In this document: positions 32,776-44,545 of the stretch, piece by piece
How positions within the stretch are numbered: position 1 is the stretch's first letter
Layout of the letters: each line of letters starts with the position of its first letter
Assembly: GCF_033115175.1 (NCBI RefSeq)
Contig: NC_084831.1
Span: 11,318,540 to 11,382,539 of the forward strand
Length of the DNA stretch: 64,000 bases
Direction: 5' to 3'
Origin: Lepus europaeus
Taxonomy: Eukaryota; Chordata; Mammalia; Lagomorpha; Leporidae
Notes under the pieces: model-generated
Seen by the model: the letters and a program-made list of their open reading frames with translations, nothing else
Database searches by the model: none
What the model was told of the DNA's origin: nothing
Program-made: the position numbers and the translations under genes

Positions 32776-33050
32776 TAGATTTAATTTTTTTCATTCATCT
32801 ATTATTTATTTGAGAATCAGATAGAAAGAGATCACCGCCATTTGCTTGCTGAGTTACTCCCCAAATGCCCGCAATAGCTGGAGCTGGGCCAGGCCGAAGC
32901 CAGGAGCCAGGAACCCAATCCAAGTCTCCCACACGACTGAAAGGGGCCCGAGCGCCTGAACCGCCACCGCTGCCTCCCAGGGTCGGTGCTAGCGGGAGCT
33001 GGAGTCAGGAGCGGAGCTGGGATTCAACCCCAGACGCTCAGGGCGGCCTC
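32776..33050 (-). repeat. CSINE, old diverged copy
   Basis: 'tctattatttatttgagaat' and 'gctgggattcaaccccagac' are worn SINE features. It lies within the L1 fragment. Confidence 0.75.
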
Positions 33051-33056
33051 TGTTTT

Positions 33057-33180
33057 AATTTCCTAAGGAAGCGCTGTTCTGCAGTGGCCACACCATCTCG
33101 CGTTCCCGCCACCCTCGCACAGGGCCTGTAGCACGTCCCCACCACCCTTGTTAGCGGCTGCCTGTCTTTGTGGGCAGCAC
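33057..33180 (-). mobile_element. L1 fragment, antisense, right segment
   Basis: 'ctgcagtggccacaccatct' and 'cccaccacccttgttagcgg' continue the L1 alignment broken at 32394. Confidence 0.65.
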
Positions 33181-33920
33181 ACAGCCCATGGCTGTGAGCC
33201 GAGAGTCCTCCTATCCTTCTCCCTCCGACCCACCTCTCCCACCACCACACAGTTCACAAGTCCTCCCGGCTCCACCTCCCAAGTCCCCATGATGCACTTC
33301 CTGCCGCCACCCTGGTACAGGCCAGGCCACCACCTGTTGTCCAGGGCACTGCCAGGGGCTCTGCCCTTGGCTCCCGCCCGCTTCATTACCCACCAGCTGC
33401 TACACCACAGTGCTTCCAGCCCACACCGGCTCATCTCACACCAGCCTGCTGAAACCCTTCAGCGGCTTAGTTTGGATTCTACATTTATTCCAAACCCCTC
33501 ACTCTGGCCTTCAAGACCCTTGCACAATCCTCCCTCCCCTCTCCCCGACCTTCCGTCTGGGCCTGCTCTCGACCAGTTCTTGTCCACCAGGCCCGTTAGC
33601 TGCTGCTGCCTCTGCCCAGCATGCGCTTGTCCCCTGTCTGTGCCTGGCTTGCTCCTTCTCGTCATGTAGGTCACCTCCCCACTGGAGACCGCCGAGTGCT
33701 CCCCCAGCGTCCCTCACCCGTGCCCTCATCCAGCTTGATGCCCTCAGGAGCAGGGTGCTGTCCCTGCTGCCCCCGCCCTTTCTCTCCTAGCCCAGGGCCT
33801 GGGCTGCCGTCCACACCCAGTGCATTCTCGTGGAATCCACTTGGGCCTGTCCCCAGGAGCCAGCCTGGGCTGCCAGGAACCTCTCTCACGTCTCCTCCAC
33901 CTTCTCACCAGTCCAGAGAA
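33181..33920. other. SPATA21 intron stretch, possible old repeats
   Basis: Pyrimidine-rich sequence with long open frames on both strands; none resembles a known protein. Probably an ancient unclassified repeat in part. Confidence 0.45.
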
Positions 33921-33924
33921 GCAC

Positions 33925-34315
33925 CTCGCCCCCTCAGCACTTCCCCGCTGAGTGCCTACTGTGTGCTGGGCTTTGTACACAGAGCAGTGTCTGGAGTGGG
34001 TGCCTTCACAGAGCTCAGGTTCTAGATAATAAATAGGTCCACAGACCACCCAGGTAGCGTCAGACAGAGAAAGTGCTGCAGGCACGATAAAACACTACGG
34101 AGTGACAAGGTGGCTGCCGCTGACAGGCTGCACGGACACGGTGGCCAGGGAAGGCCTTGCTGAGAAAGTGGCATTCCAGCTGAGAGTCAGCTCCGAGAAG
34201 GGCACAGGGGACGGCACGTGCCAAGGCCCTGCGGTAGGAGTAGGCATGCGTAGTTGAAGGGTGGAAAGCTGAGTGGCGAGACACAGGCCTTACGGGTCTT
34301 GGGGGAGATCCTAGC
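33925..34315. repeat. Old repeat, L2-like
   Basis: 'gtgcctactgtgtgctgggc', 'tccagggaaggccttgctga'-type spacing (near 34140) and 'gccaaggccctgcggtagga' follow a widely spread ancient mammalian element, probably LINE-2. The strand is not assigned. Confidence 0.45.
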
Positions 34316-34756
34316 TCTTATTACAAGAGGATGGGGCTTGGAGCAGGGTGATGGGGGAGGGGGTCGAGGGAGAGGAGGGACTCGGGATTTATTCTGTAGG
34401 TAGTGCGAGGCAGGCCTGGCTGGCGCGTGGTACAGGGAAGAAGAGGATCGGAAGTGGTTTGGAGCCGGTTGGCAGAGCCCCTGGGTGCAGGCAGGGCCAC
34501 GTGCTGACATGAGGCAGACTGGACGAGGAGCAGGTTTGAGGGGGAATCCAAGGTTCTGTTCTGTGTCCACTTTGAGAATTCGGGAGCGGGACTCATCGGG
34601 GGACAGAATGAGACCGCCCAGGGAGAGGGCGGAGGTGGAGAGCAGAGGCTGTGTCCCTGGAGGTGGACAGGAGGAGCAGGGGCCAGGGAGGGAGGCTGGG
34701 GCAGAGCTGCCAGGGAAGTTGGCGGGGCCAGGGCGGGGCTGCCCGGGAGGAGGACT

Positions 34757-35060
34757 GGAGACGTGGTGCAGCTGTTTAAACTGCTGCTCCCCACGCTAGC
34801 ACCGCACGTTGGCGCACAGCTGAGTCCCGGCTGCTCCGCTTCTGATCCAACCCCCTGCTAATGCGCCTGGGAAAGCAGCAGCAGATGGCCCACGTGCCTG
34901 AGCCACCACCACCCACGTGGGAGACCCAGCTGGAGTTCTTGGCGCCTGGCTTCAGCCTGGCCCAGCCCTGGCTGTTGCATCTACGTGGGGAGCGAACCAG
35001 CAGATGGAAGCTCTCTTCCTCTGTCTCTCTGCCTTTCAAATAAATACATTTTTAAAAGAA
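34757..35060 (+). repeat. CSINE, old diverged copy
   Basis: 'ggagacgtggtgcagctgtt' at the head and 'caaataaatacatttttaaa' at the tail. Confidence 0.8.
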
Positions 35061-35954
35061 AGTGGAGCAAGCGAGGACAAGTAGCTGTTGAGGGGCTGTG
35101 CTGGGAAGGGAACACAGCAGGGGCGTGTGGGCCCGGGGATGCGCTGGCTTCCACACCGGGTCACTGAGCCGTGCGCATGTGCGGGCGGGCGGGGACAAGC
35201 CTGTAAAGTGGGGAGGCTGAGCCCGTGGGCAGGGACCTGTCTTCCCGGCTTCCAGCCCAGGCAAGGCAGGGAGGGCGTGGACTTGGAGGTGGGGCCTTCT
35301 CATCGTTATCAGCTGGGGCTTCTCATCTCCCAGAGCGGCAGGAGGTGAGGTGAAGGGTGGGGCCGCTGCTGGGACGGGCATCCTGAGCGAAGTGGGAGGG
35401 GCTGCCGAGGACAGTGGCGACTCTGAGCCCCGAGCCAGGCCGAGCTGCTCAGGGGCAGGGCGAGGTGCGGCTGGGCTTCCAGGAACACAGCAGAGAGGGG
35501 CAGGGGCGAGTGTTGGCAGGCTGTGACGATGACGACTGCGCATTTGCAGGCTGCCCGGTCAAGTCAAAGAGGCAGAAAGTGGCAGAGCTGGCGGAGGGGG
35601 GACGGCTGTGGGTGACCGTGGGTGACCGTGGGTGAGAAATCCATGCTGATGAGGAACAAGCCTTGCATGGCATGAGCCCTGGGGTTCCGAGTGTAGCGGA
35701 ACACACACACACACACACATATATGTGCACACATGCTCACACACAGGTGCACACCCCAACACCCACCCCAGCCCCTCTCAGATACTACTTACCGGTGCAG
35801 GAAGAGGTGCTGGTGCTGGCTGGGTCTCCACTGCTTCACCCCTATGTAGGGGAGAACCCCTAGGTCAGGGAGCATCCAGGACACTCACAGCTCTGCCCCC
35901 AGCCTCACCCTGGCCTTGTCGTCGCTGTCACGTACACAGGCTCACGGACCAAAG
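35061..35954. other. SPATA21 intron stretch with (CA)n microsatellite
   Basis: Mostly GC-rich unique-looking sequence. A (CA)n run with TATATG follows at 35700-35760, and 'gggtgaccgt' is repeated at 35609-35633. Confidence 0.6.
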
Positions 35955-36065
35955 AACTCCAGCATGAGAGCCATTAGATAGGGAAACTGAGGCCAGAGGG
36001 GCACCACTTGGCCAAGGCCCTGGGCCAGTTCGGGAGCTGGCAGGACTGGAATTCGCTTCACCTGT
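35955..36065 (-). repeat. MIR-like fragment
   Basis: 'gatagggaaactgaggccag' followed by 'gctggcaggactggaattcg' is antisense MIR. Confidence 0.55.
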
Positions 36066-36517
36066 AACGGAGCACAGGTGCAACCTCGCAGGGCAGGGAG
36101 TGGCGGAAGTGGCTCACCCCTCTCCGGGCGTTGATGGCAGGAAGCCATGGGCTAGCCTCTCCTCTGGAGCCTCCGTGGGTATTAAGAGCGTGGTGTCCTG
36201 GGAGCTGTCCTTGGGGCCCCTTCGGGGGGGGTCTCCCGGGGCCCCCTCTGCCCGGATGTGAGAGATGCCCGCCTCCCGAGGGGGCCCGGCTCCCAGTGGC
36301 TGTCCACAGCTGTCTGAGGTGCGGCACGGCTCTGCTGGCTCCACTATGTCTGATCTGTCTGCTGCCTGGTGACCGGGGGTGGACGGATGCTCTGGGCCCT
36401 GTGGAGGACAAGGACATTAAGGATGGGGAACGCCACCCTGGTTATCTGCTTACTCTGGGCCAGGCCCTGCAGGCACCCCCAGAAGGTAGCATAAGTACCC
36501 TGTATATTTTTGGAAAA

Positions 36518-36810
36518 GAAAAACTTTTATTGTTTATCTGAGAGGGAGCGAGGGAGAGAGAGAGAGAGAGGGGAGAGGGATGTTCCATCTGCTGGTTCAG
36601 TCCCCAAATGCCCCAAACAGCTGGAACTGGGCCAGGCCACAGTCGGGAGGTGGGCACACAATGCAGAGCTCACAATCCAGGGTGGCAGGGACCCAGCTGC
36701 CGGCTCCAGCACCGCTGCCTCCCAGGGTCTGCACTGGAGGAAGCTGAGTCAGGAGCCAGAGCCATAACCACGAGGACGCCGTAACCACGAGGCCAACCAC
36801 CCGGCGCCCA
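36518..36810 (-). repeat. CSINE, old diverged copy
   Basis: The left (GA)n block at 36540-36575 and right end 'ccaaccacccggcgccc' delimit it. Confidence 0.78.
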
Positions 36811-36814
36811 CCTC

Positions 36815-36890
36815 CACGGTTTGACGGGTGAAAACTGAGGCCCAGGGAGGCACGGCCAGCCCAAAGTCACGGTCGTGCCTCCCTGTGGGG
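36815..36890 (-). repeat. MIR-like fragment
   Basis: 'gacgggtgaaaactgaggcc' and 'cagcccaaagtcacgg' are the antisense MIR core. Confidence 0.5.
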
Positions 36891-37115
36891 GTGAAGGGAG
36901 CCAGCAAACACACGGAGACCCCCTTTGCCTGGCATTTCCCAAGGGGGTGTTTCAAAGAACAAGAACCTTTCATGACACTCCCTAAAAATAGGCGCTTTGG
37001 CGGGGCATTCAAGGTGGCGGAAGAGAGAGGTCCTGCACTTGTCCCCAGAATGCCACAGGATGGACCCCACTGCCAGAGATCGACTGAGGGGAAACTTCCA
37101 CAAGGAAGTGATGGG

Positions 37116-37387
37116 AGGGGCCAGCGCTGTGGCGTAGTGGATAGGGCCACCTGCGACGCTGGCATCCCATATGGGCGCTGGTTCGAGTCCCGGCTGTTCC
37201 ACTTCCTGTCCAGCTCCCTGCTGATATGCCTGGGAGAGCAGCCAAGGATGACTTGAGTGCTTGGACCCCTGCATCCATGTGGGAGACCCAGCCGTTGTGG
37301 TCATTCGGGGACTGAACCAGCGGATAGAAGATATCCTTCCCCTCCCCCACCCCCCCTGTGTAACTCTGACTTTCAAATAAACAAACA
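37116..37387 (+). repeat. CSINE, older subfamily, internally deleted
   Basis: 'ggggccagcgctgtggcgta' starts it; after 'gggagacccag' it skips the 'aagaagctcctggctcc' block and ends 'tttcaaataaacaaaca'. Confidence 0.9.
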
Positions 37388-37731
37388 GGGGCCAGCACTG
37401 TGATGTGGCAGGTAAGCCCAACGCCTGCAGTGCCGGCATCCCATGTGGGTGCCGGTTTGAATCCTGGCTGCTCCACTTCCCATCCAGCTCTCTGCTGTGG
37501 CCTGGGAAAGCAGTAGAAGATGGCCCAAGTCCTTGGGCCCCTGCACCCGCGTGGGAGACCCAGAAGAAGCTCCTGGCTCCTGGCTTTGGATCAGTGCAGC
37601 TCCAGCCATTGTGGCCATTTGGGAAGTGATGGCCATTTGGGGATAGAAGAATTCTCTGTCTCTCTCTGCCTCTGCTTCCCTGTAACTCTGCCTTTTAAAT
37701 AAATATATAAATCTTTTAAAAAATAAAAAAT
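37388..37731 (+). repeat. CSINE, older subfamily
   Basis: 'ggggccagcactgtgatgtg' begins exactly at the preceding tail. Near 37610-37640 'tggccatttgg' is duplicated, a small internal slip. Confidence 0.9.
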
Positions 37732-38073
37732 AGGCCGGCGCCGCGGCTCACTAGGCTAATCCTCTGCCTTGCGGCGCCGGCACACCAGGTTCTAGTCCCG
37801 GTCGGGGCACCGATCCTGTCCGGTTGCCCCTCTTCCAGGCCAGCTCTCTGCTATGGCCCGGGAGTGCAGTGGAGGATGGCCCAGGTCCTTGGGCCCTGCA
37901 CCCACATGGGAGACCAGGAGAAGCACCTGGCTCCTGCCATCGGATCAGCGCGGTGCGCTACCGCGCCGGCCATTGGAGGGTGAACCAACGGCAAAAGGAA
38001 GACCTTTCTCTCTGTCTCTCTCTCACTGTCCACTCTGCCTGTCAAAAATAAATAAATAAATAAAAAATAAAAA
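37732..38073 (+). repeat. CSINE, young subfamily
   Basis: 'ggccggcgccgcggctcact' begins in the A-rich tail of the older copy and ends in (AAAT)n. Confidence 0.92.
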
Positions 38074-38119
38074 CTTGAAAAGGCAAAGGAGGAAATATGC
38101 AGTAGAAATGGCAAGTCCT

Positions 38120-40265
38120 TTAAAAAGAAAGAAAGAAGTGAGGCGAACTCTACCCAGCACGGAGACCCAGAAAGATGGCAGAGAGGGAACAAAGCACACG
38201 GCACCTCCCACCCAGCTCCCGGCCAGGACCTGTGGGGACCTGTGGGGACCTGTGGGGACTCAGCTGCAAAGTGGCAGGAACCCCACCACCGCCTCGCACT
38301 CAACCCTACCTAGAGGAGAAGCCCACAGTCCTCACCGGCCTTCGATCCAGTCTGCGTGGGCTCCGAGGCACTGCTTTGCTCCAGAAAAGGAAGCCACATT
38401 GCCTCCCTTTGCTCCCAAACCGCCAGGCCTAAGCTGCTACGGCACAGCCACTGCTAAAGTCCGTTCTGTTTTAGGGGAGAGCAGGCAGCCCCGTCGGCAG
38501 CAGAAGGCCCACCCCCCGGAGCCAGGCCACTTCGCAGGGCACAGAGCAGACCCCTGTGCCTCCTGCAGGTGTGGAGCTGCCAGTACGAACCCTGGAGCCA
38601 CGTGCACTGGCTCCGAGCGACCCAGAGATGCTTCTTGCTTCTCGGACTAGGCGCAAGCAGCAGCTGATGCCCAGATCTGCGGAAGCCCGCTTCTGCATCT
38701 CTCAGCACAGGGTGGGGGGCGGCCGGAGCACGTGCCCAGCACCACCCTGGCATGCCCTGTGGGCCCCGAGGCAGTCCCTTCTGTGTCCTGCAGCCCTGCG
38801 GCCGTGGCTGCTGGTGCTGTAATCGCTGGAGTAAGTCACGCCCACCTGTGGGACTGGAGAGCCCTATTTACGCTCCTCTGCTTCCGGCTGGCGGCTGCCA
38901 GTCCACAATCCTCAGCAGGACCTGCATGGGCCCTGTGCGTCCCACAGCTCTGGCTCTAAGTCCCAGGGCTGCCTGTTCACCCAAGGAGCCTTGGGATGAT
39001 CCTGTCTACATCGCACAGATCCAGGCCTGCCGCTGCGAGTGCACCGCCCCCAGGATAACCTGAACCAACACGTGGAACAGGCAAGGCCGGGACGGTCACT
39101 GTCGGAGCCGAAGTCCACAGCTACCAGAGTTCACCCCACGGGACCTGGGGAGGACCGACCTTATCTGCATTCAACCGCCCCAGACCCAGTGCCAGTGCAC
39201 AACCCCAGTGTCACCTGTGCATGCAACATGGGGCCTGGGTAAAGTCTCCACTGCGTCCTGCAGCTCTGGGACAGCGACTGTTGGCTCAGGAAATCCTGGG
39301 AACCCTGCACTGGCCCTGTGGGAACGGGAAGGCTCCACCTCCAGCCCACTGCTGCAGGCCCGCGGCTGCCAGCGCACAGTCTCCGCATAACCTGCACTTT
39401 TCCCGTGGGGCCTGGGCAAGGCACCCTTCCTGCCCTGCGGCCTCTGGGACCATGACCATTAGTACTCTGTTCCTTGGGGTCACCAGAACCCGCCCTAGAG
39501 AAGATCCCACCTGCATTCCAGTCCTCTAGGCCTCTCCTGCCAGGCACAATCCCCAGCATAACCCATCTTAGCCCCGTGGGCCCTGGGCAAGGCACCCTTC
39601 CCACGGCCCCAGCTCCGGGGCTGGCTCTCCTGGTGCGGTACGTCCCACCACCACCCCTGCCTACCCAGCAGGACGTGGGGAAGGCCCCCTCCACGTCACA
39701 GCTGTTGGTGCCACAAGTCCCAGCATTACTCAAGCTTGCTTGGTGGGACAAGGGGACAGCCTCTCCTGTGTCCCGCAGCACCAGGAACATGGCTACTGCC
39801 ATCACACACCCTGGAGTGATTGCCATCCGATTCCTGGGGCCTGGAGGCACACATCTCAGGAAGTCCACCGCCACTCCGAGGTCACACTACTACCTCCGGG
39901 AACTGCTGCAGGCTAGGCGACAGTGGCTCCCAGACACGGCCGACATGGGCTGCAGCCGAAGACATCAAAGAGCTTGTACTTCTGGGCTAGAACCAAAGCC
40001 GAAACAACCACCCAACGGACACCCATTCCGTCGGAAGCAGAGATTCTTTTCCAGTAAAAGCTACTCCAGGGAGAGGGAGGAACCGTTAGATGAGCTGTGC
40101 CGACAGCAACGTAGGGGACACAGGACACGCGAAAAAGTGGGGCGGTGTGATTCCTACGGAAGAACAAAACAGTTCTCCAGAACAGATCCTGACTTGAAGG
40201 AAACCTGAGATGCCTGCAAAACAATTTAAAATAAGGACCCTAAGGCAACTCAGGAGATGCAAGAG
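38120..40265 (+). mobile_element. Probable L1 5' UTR with internal tandem units and ORF1 start
   Basis: A 'aaagatggcagagagggaac' segment (38173 onward) resembles the start of mammalian L1 elements. It is followed by about 1.9 kb of GC-rich, apparently non-coding sequence with degenerate repeats of roughly 140-175 bp (38.89-39.60 kb), a 'cctgtggggac' triplication (38229-38260), then an A-rich part resembling an L1 ORF1 leader (40160-40265). A SINE interrupts it at 40285. No intact ORF1 is present. The identification as lagomorph L1 is inference. Confidence 0.5.
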
Positions 40266-40284
40266 GATACAGATGGATGAGGGC

Positions 40285-40602
40285 AGGGGTCAGGGCTGTG
40301 GCGTAGCAGGTTAAGCTGCGGTCTAAACCACTTGAATCCCATATGGGCGCCAGTTCGAGTCCCGGCTGCTCCACATCTGATCCAGCTCTCTGCTAATGCG
40401 CCTGGGAAAGCAGGGGAGGACGGCCCAAGTATTTGGACCCCTGCACCCATGTGGGAGATCCTGAAGAAGCTCCTGGCTCCTGGCTCCTGGCTTCAGATCA
40501 GCCCAGCTCTGGCTGTGTGGCCATTTGGTGAGTGACCCAGCAGATGGAAGACCTCTCTGTTTGTCTCTCCTTCTCTGTAACTCTTCCAAATAATCTTTTT
40601 TA
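40285..40602 (+). repeat. CSINE, older subfamily
   Basis: 'ggggtcagggctgtggcgta' to 'ccaaataatcttttttaaaa'. Confidence 0.88.
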
Positions 40603-40610
40603 AAAATGAA

Positions 40611-40935
40611 AAAAAGATTTATTTATCTAAAATGCAGAGTAACAGAGAGAAGGGGAGACACACACACGCACACACACACACAGACCTTTGATCTACTCAC
40701 TCCCCACATGACCTCAACAGCCAGGGCTGGGCCAGGCTGAAACCAGAACTTGGAACTACTCCTGGGTCTCCCATGTGCATGGCAGGGACTTAAGTGCTTG
40801 GGCCATTTTCCGCTGCCTTCTCAGGCACGTTGGTTGGGAGCTGGATCAGAAGCAGAGCAGCCAGGACTCGAACCAGCACTCTGATGCTGCAGGCAGTAGG
40901 CAGCGGCCGCCGCTGAGCTGCAGTACTCCCCCCCC
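40611..40935 (-). repeat. CSINE, older subfamily
   Basis: 'aaagatttatttatctaaaa' and a (CA)n-expanded GA block (40660-40681) at the left; the head decays into a C-run at the right. Confidence 0.8.
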
Positions 40936-40949
40936 ACACACACACTTTC

Positions 40950-41160
40950 TTTGTGTGTTAGCTGATGATGGACACCTGGATTCACTCCCTCTTAGCCACT
41001 GTGAGCAGCGAGGCAATGAACGTGAGGGAGCAGGTTTCTCTGATACAGCGACTTCACGTCTTCTGAATATGCACCCAGAAGAGGAACTGCTGGGTCACGT
41101 GGCAGTTCTGTCTTTAGTTGATAAAGAAATCCCCATACTTCTTTTTTAATGAACTTCAAA
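40950..41160 (-). mobile_element. L1 fragment, antisense
   Basis: 'gctgatgatggacacctgga', 'gcacccagaagaggaactgc' and 'tgggtcacgtggcagttctg' parallel the L1 segment at 32.3 kb. Confidence 0.7.
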
Positions 41161-41174
41161 AAAAATTTTTTTTA

Positions 41175-41420
41175 GAGGCCGACACTGTTAATGCCCTGGC
41201 CTGAAGCACTGGCATCCCATATGGGTGTTGGTTCGAGTCCCGGTTGCTCCTTTTCCGAACCAGCTCTCACTGTGGCCTGGGAAAGCAGTAGAAGATGGCC
41301 CAAGTCCTTGGGCCCCTGCACCTGCATGCGAGACCTGGAAGAGGCTCCTGGCTCCTGGCTTCGGATGGGCGCAGCTTCAGCCGTAGCGGCCAATTGGGGA
41401 GTGAACCAGTGGATGGAAGG

Positions 41421-41459
<39 letters not shown>

Positions 41460-41500
41460 CTTCTCTCTGTATAACTCTGACTTTCAAATAAATAAAATTT
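41175..41500 (+). repeat. CSINE, older subfamily
   Basis: The head is abbreviated ('gaggccgacactgttaatgc'); a long (TC)n tract runs 41421-41455. Confidence 0.86.
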
Positions 41501-41508
41501 ATTTACTT

Positions 41509-41787
41509 GAGAGGTCAGTATTGCAGCATAGTGGGTTGACCACTGCCTAAGGCACCAGCATCCCAGCTGCTCCACTTCTGACCCAGCTCCCTGCTAAGGT
41601 ACCTGGGAGGGCAGTGGAAGATGGCCCAAGTGCTTGGACCCTGCACCCACATAGGAGACCTGGAAGAAGCTCTTGGCTGCTGGCTTTGGACCAGCTCCGC
41701 CCACTACAGCCATTTGAGGAGTGAACCAGCAGATGGAAGACCTCTTTCTCTCTCTGTCTGTCACTCTGACTTTTCACTCTGACTTTT
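41509..41787 (+). repeat. CSINE, old copy, middle shortened
   Basis: 'gaggtcagtattgcagcata' to 'tctctgtctgtcactctgac'; the B-box region is missing. Confidence 0.8.
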
Positions 41788-41810
41788 TTTTTCTCTCTCT
41801 CTCTCTCTCT

Positions 41811-42156
41811 CTTTTTTTTTTTTTTTGACGGGCAGAGTGAACAGTGAGAGAGAGAGACAGAGAGAAAGGTCTTCCTTTGCCATTGGTTCACCCTCCAATG
41901 GCCGCCGCGGCCGGTGTGCTGCAGCCGGCGCATTGCGCTGATCAGAAGCCAGGAGCCAGGTGCTTCTCCTGGTCTCCCATGCGGGTGCAGGGCCCAAGCA
42001 CTTGGGCCATCCTCCACTGCCTTCCCAGGCCACAGCAGAGAGCTGGCCTGGAAGAGGAGCAACTGGGACAGAATCCAGTGCCCCGACCGGGACTAGAACC
42101 CAGGGTGCCAGTGCCGCAGGCGGAGGATTAGCCTAGTGAGCCGTGGCTCCGGCCCT
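41811..42156 (-). repeat. CSINE, young subfamily
   Basis: 'ttttttgacgggcagagtga' and the head complement 'gtgagccgtggctccggccc' delimit it; it abuts the 3' end of the plus-strand copy at 41509-41787. Confidence 0.9.
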
Positions 42157-42186
42157 CAAATTAAGTCTTCTTAAAAAGCAAAATTG

Positions 42187-42499
42187 GAGGCCAGTGCTGT
42201 GGCATCATAGGTGAAGCCTCCACCTGCAGCACTGGCCTCCCAGTGGGGGCTGATTTGGGACCTGGTTGCCCCACGTCTCATCCAGCTCCCTGCTAATGGC
42301 CTGGGGAAGCAGGGGAGGATGGCCAAGTCCTGGGGCCCCTGCGTCCATGTGAGAGACCCAGAAGAAGCTCCTGGTTCCTGGCTTTGGGCCGTTGTAGCCA
42401 TCTGGGGAGTGAACCACCAGACGGAAGACCTCTCTCTCTGTCTCTCCCTCTCTCTGTAACTCTGCCTCTCAAATAAATAAATAAGTCTTTAAAAAGAAT
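42187..42499 (+). repeat. CSINE, older subfamily
   Basis: 'ggaggccagtgctgtggcat' to 'aataaataaataagtcttta'. Confidence 0.88.
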
Positions 42500-42597
42500 A
42501 TAAAAGCCTGTTTGGGGCAGTGTGTTTGTCATCAAAAAATAAAGCCAGACTTCTCCAACCTCTTCAAATATATATTTTTTTAAAAAAGCAAAAATGG

Positions 42598-42923
42598 CGG
42601 CTGGCGCCGTGGCTTAACAGGCTAATCCTCCGCCTTGCAGCGCCGGCACACCAGGTTCTAGTCCCGGTTGGGGTGCCGGATTCTATCCCGGTTGCCCCTC
42701 TTCCAGGCCGGCTCTCTGCTGTGGCCCGGGAAGGCAGTGGAGGATGGCCCAAGTCCTTGGGCCCTGCACCCACATGGGAGACCAGGTTAAGCACCTGGCT
42801 CCTGGCTTCGGATCAGCGCGATGCGCCGGCTGCGGTGGCTATTGGAGGGTGAACCAACGGCAAAGGAAGACCTTTCTCTCTATCTCTCTCTCTCACTATC
42901 CATTCTGCCTGTCAAAAAAAAAA
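42598..42923 (+). repeat. CSINE, young subfamily, with TSD
   Basis: 'cggctggcgccgtggcttaa' to 'ctgcctgtcaaaaaaa'. AGCAAAAATGG flanks it at 42587-42597 and 42924-42934. Confidence 0.93.
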
Positions 42924-42934
42924 AGCAAAAATGG

Positions 42935-43434
42935 ATAAATCATACCCTAAAATTAAAAACTTCTTCCATTGTTCTACAGAGCAATACAATAGTTCACAAT
43001 TTATTCTACATTTTGTGAAGAACTAGAAGAAAAGAGTTCAAAGTTTCTCATCACAAAGAAATGACACATTTTTAAGGAGAGGAAGTGCTGTCTGCCCTGG
43101 CTTGATCATTGAACACACACTGCACACATGCACACTCTACTCCACAAACATGTCCAGTTATAAAAATCACTTAAAATTAAAATATTGTTTGGTTCTTAGA
43201 AAGTTACTATTAAAATAACGGAAAAAAACACGTCACAGATTGGGAGAAGCTATTTCCAAATCAGGTATCTGATGGAGGACTTGCAGGCAGAGTAGATAAG
43301 AGCTCTAAAGCTCAATAATAGCGAAACAAACGACCCAACCGAAAAAGGCGGGGAAGGCAAACAGTGAAAAGACAACCCACAGAAGGGGAGAAGCAGTTAC
43401 TAACCAGGTATCTGTTAACAGTCTGGAATCCAGG
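42935..43434 (+). mobile_element. L1 fragment, sense, left segment
   Basis: 'gagctctaaagctcaataat', 'ccaaccgaaaaaggcgggga' and 'acccacagaaggggagaagc' follow the distal L1 ORF2 region. Stops and shifts make it non-coding. Confidence 0.7.
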
Positions 43435-43769
43435 GACCGGCACGCGGCAGGCGCGCGGCACAGCGGGAAAGGCTGCCTCCCGCAGCCCCGCAAGCTGAAC
43501 GGGCGCCGGACGGTGTCCCTGCTCCTGCACCTCCAACCCAGCTCCCTGCAGTCTGGGAAAAGCAGTGGGGGATGGCGCAAGTGCCTGGGCCCCTGCCACC
43601 CACATGGGAGACCTGGAAGAGGCTCCTGGCTTCTGCCTGGCCCAGCATTGGCCACTGTGGCCAGCCGGGGAGTGAATCAGCGGATGGAAGGAATTTCTCC
43701 CTGTCTCTCCCTCTCTCTGTAACTCAGTCTTTCAAAATAAATAAATACATCTTAAAAAAAAAAAAAAAG
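43435..43769 (+). repeat. CSINE, older subfamily, inside L1
   Basis: 'agggaccggcacgcggcagg' at the head (with a small internal duplication of 'cgcggca') to 'aataaatacatcttaaaaa'. Confidence 0.85.
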
Positions 43770-44545
43770 AGAGAGAGAGAGAGGGAGTCTGGTGTTCAGG
43801 ATACAAACAGAACTCTCTCACAACTCAACAATACAAGGACTAATCCACACAAAATAACAGGCGGGGGATTGAATAGACATTTCTCCAGAATGACCTACAA
43901 ATGGCTTTAAGCACGTGCCGAGGCGCCCGGCACTGCCGGTCATGAGGGAAATGCAAACCAAGACCGCGGTGAGATGCCGCTGCACACCTCCGCGAATGCT
44001 AACAATGAAAACGGCAGACAGCCCGAGTCTGCGGGGGAATCCTCACTCGCGGCCGGTGGGGTCCGACCACGTGGGAGAAAATGCTGGGAGTCTGAAGAAA
44101 TCCAGTCTCTCCTACGCATTTGCCCAAGAGGAGAGGATGCGCCCACGTAGGCACAGGTGTTCACAGGCGTTTCATTACGACGATCGGAAAAGGACAGCAA
44201 GGTTGGTATCCATCCATCTGCGGCATCCGTCTGATGGCCAACGACTCAGCAAAACAGGAATGAAGTTCTGACATTCAGAGTAGCACCGAGGGACCTCACA
44301 ACAACCCCGTTGAGGGAAAGAAGCCAAACAGCACGCACACTGCACGATTCCGTGTGTGTGCGACTGCAGGAAACAGGAGCCGACCCTCGGGGGCTGGCGG
44401 AGGGATGGGAAAGGGCACAAAGAAACCACCGGAAGGCGATGGACGCGCGTGCTTGCCTGACTGGGGTGATGGTTTCCTGGGTGTGTGCAGACACCCAAAC
44501 ATCCAACTGTGCCCTCGCCGTATGGGTCAACTAAGCCTTAACATG
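43770..44545 (+). mobile_element. L1 fragment, sense, right segment
   Basis: 'gacatttctccagaatgacc', 'gagggaaatgcaaaccaaga' and 'ggggtgatggtttcctgggt' continue to the L1 3' end. Its CpG-rich look suggests an old, now GC-shifted copy. Confidence 0.72.

Noticed and set aside
38075-40208. 191- and 244-codon open frames
   Set aside because: They fall within the probable L1 5' UTR, are separated by frame changes and match no known protein.
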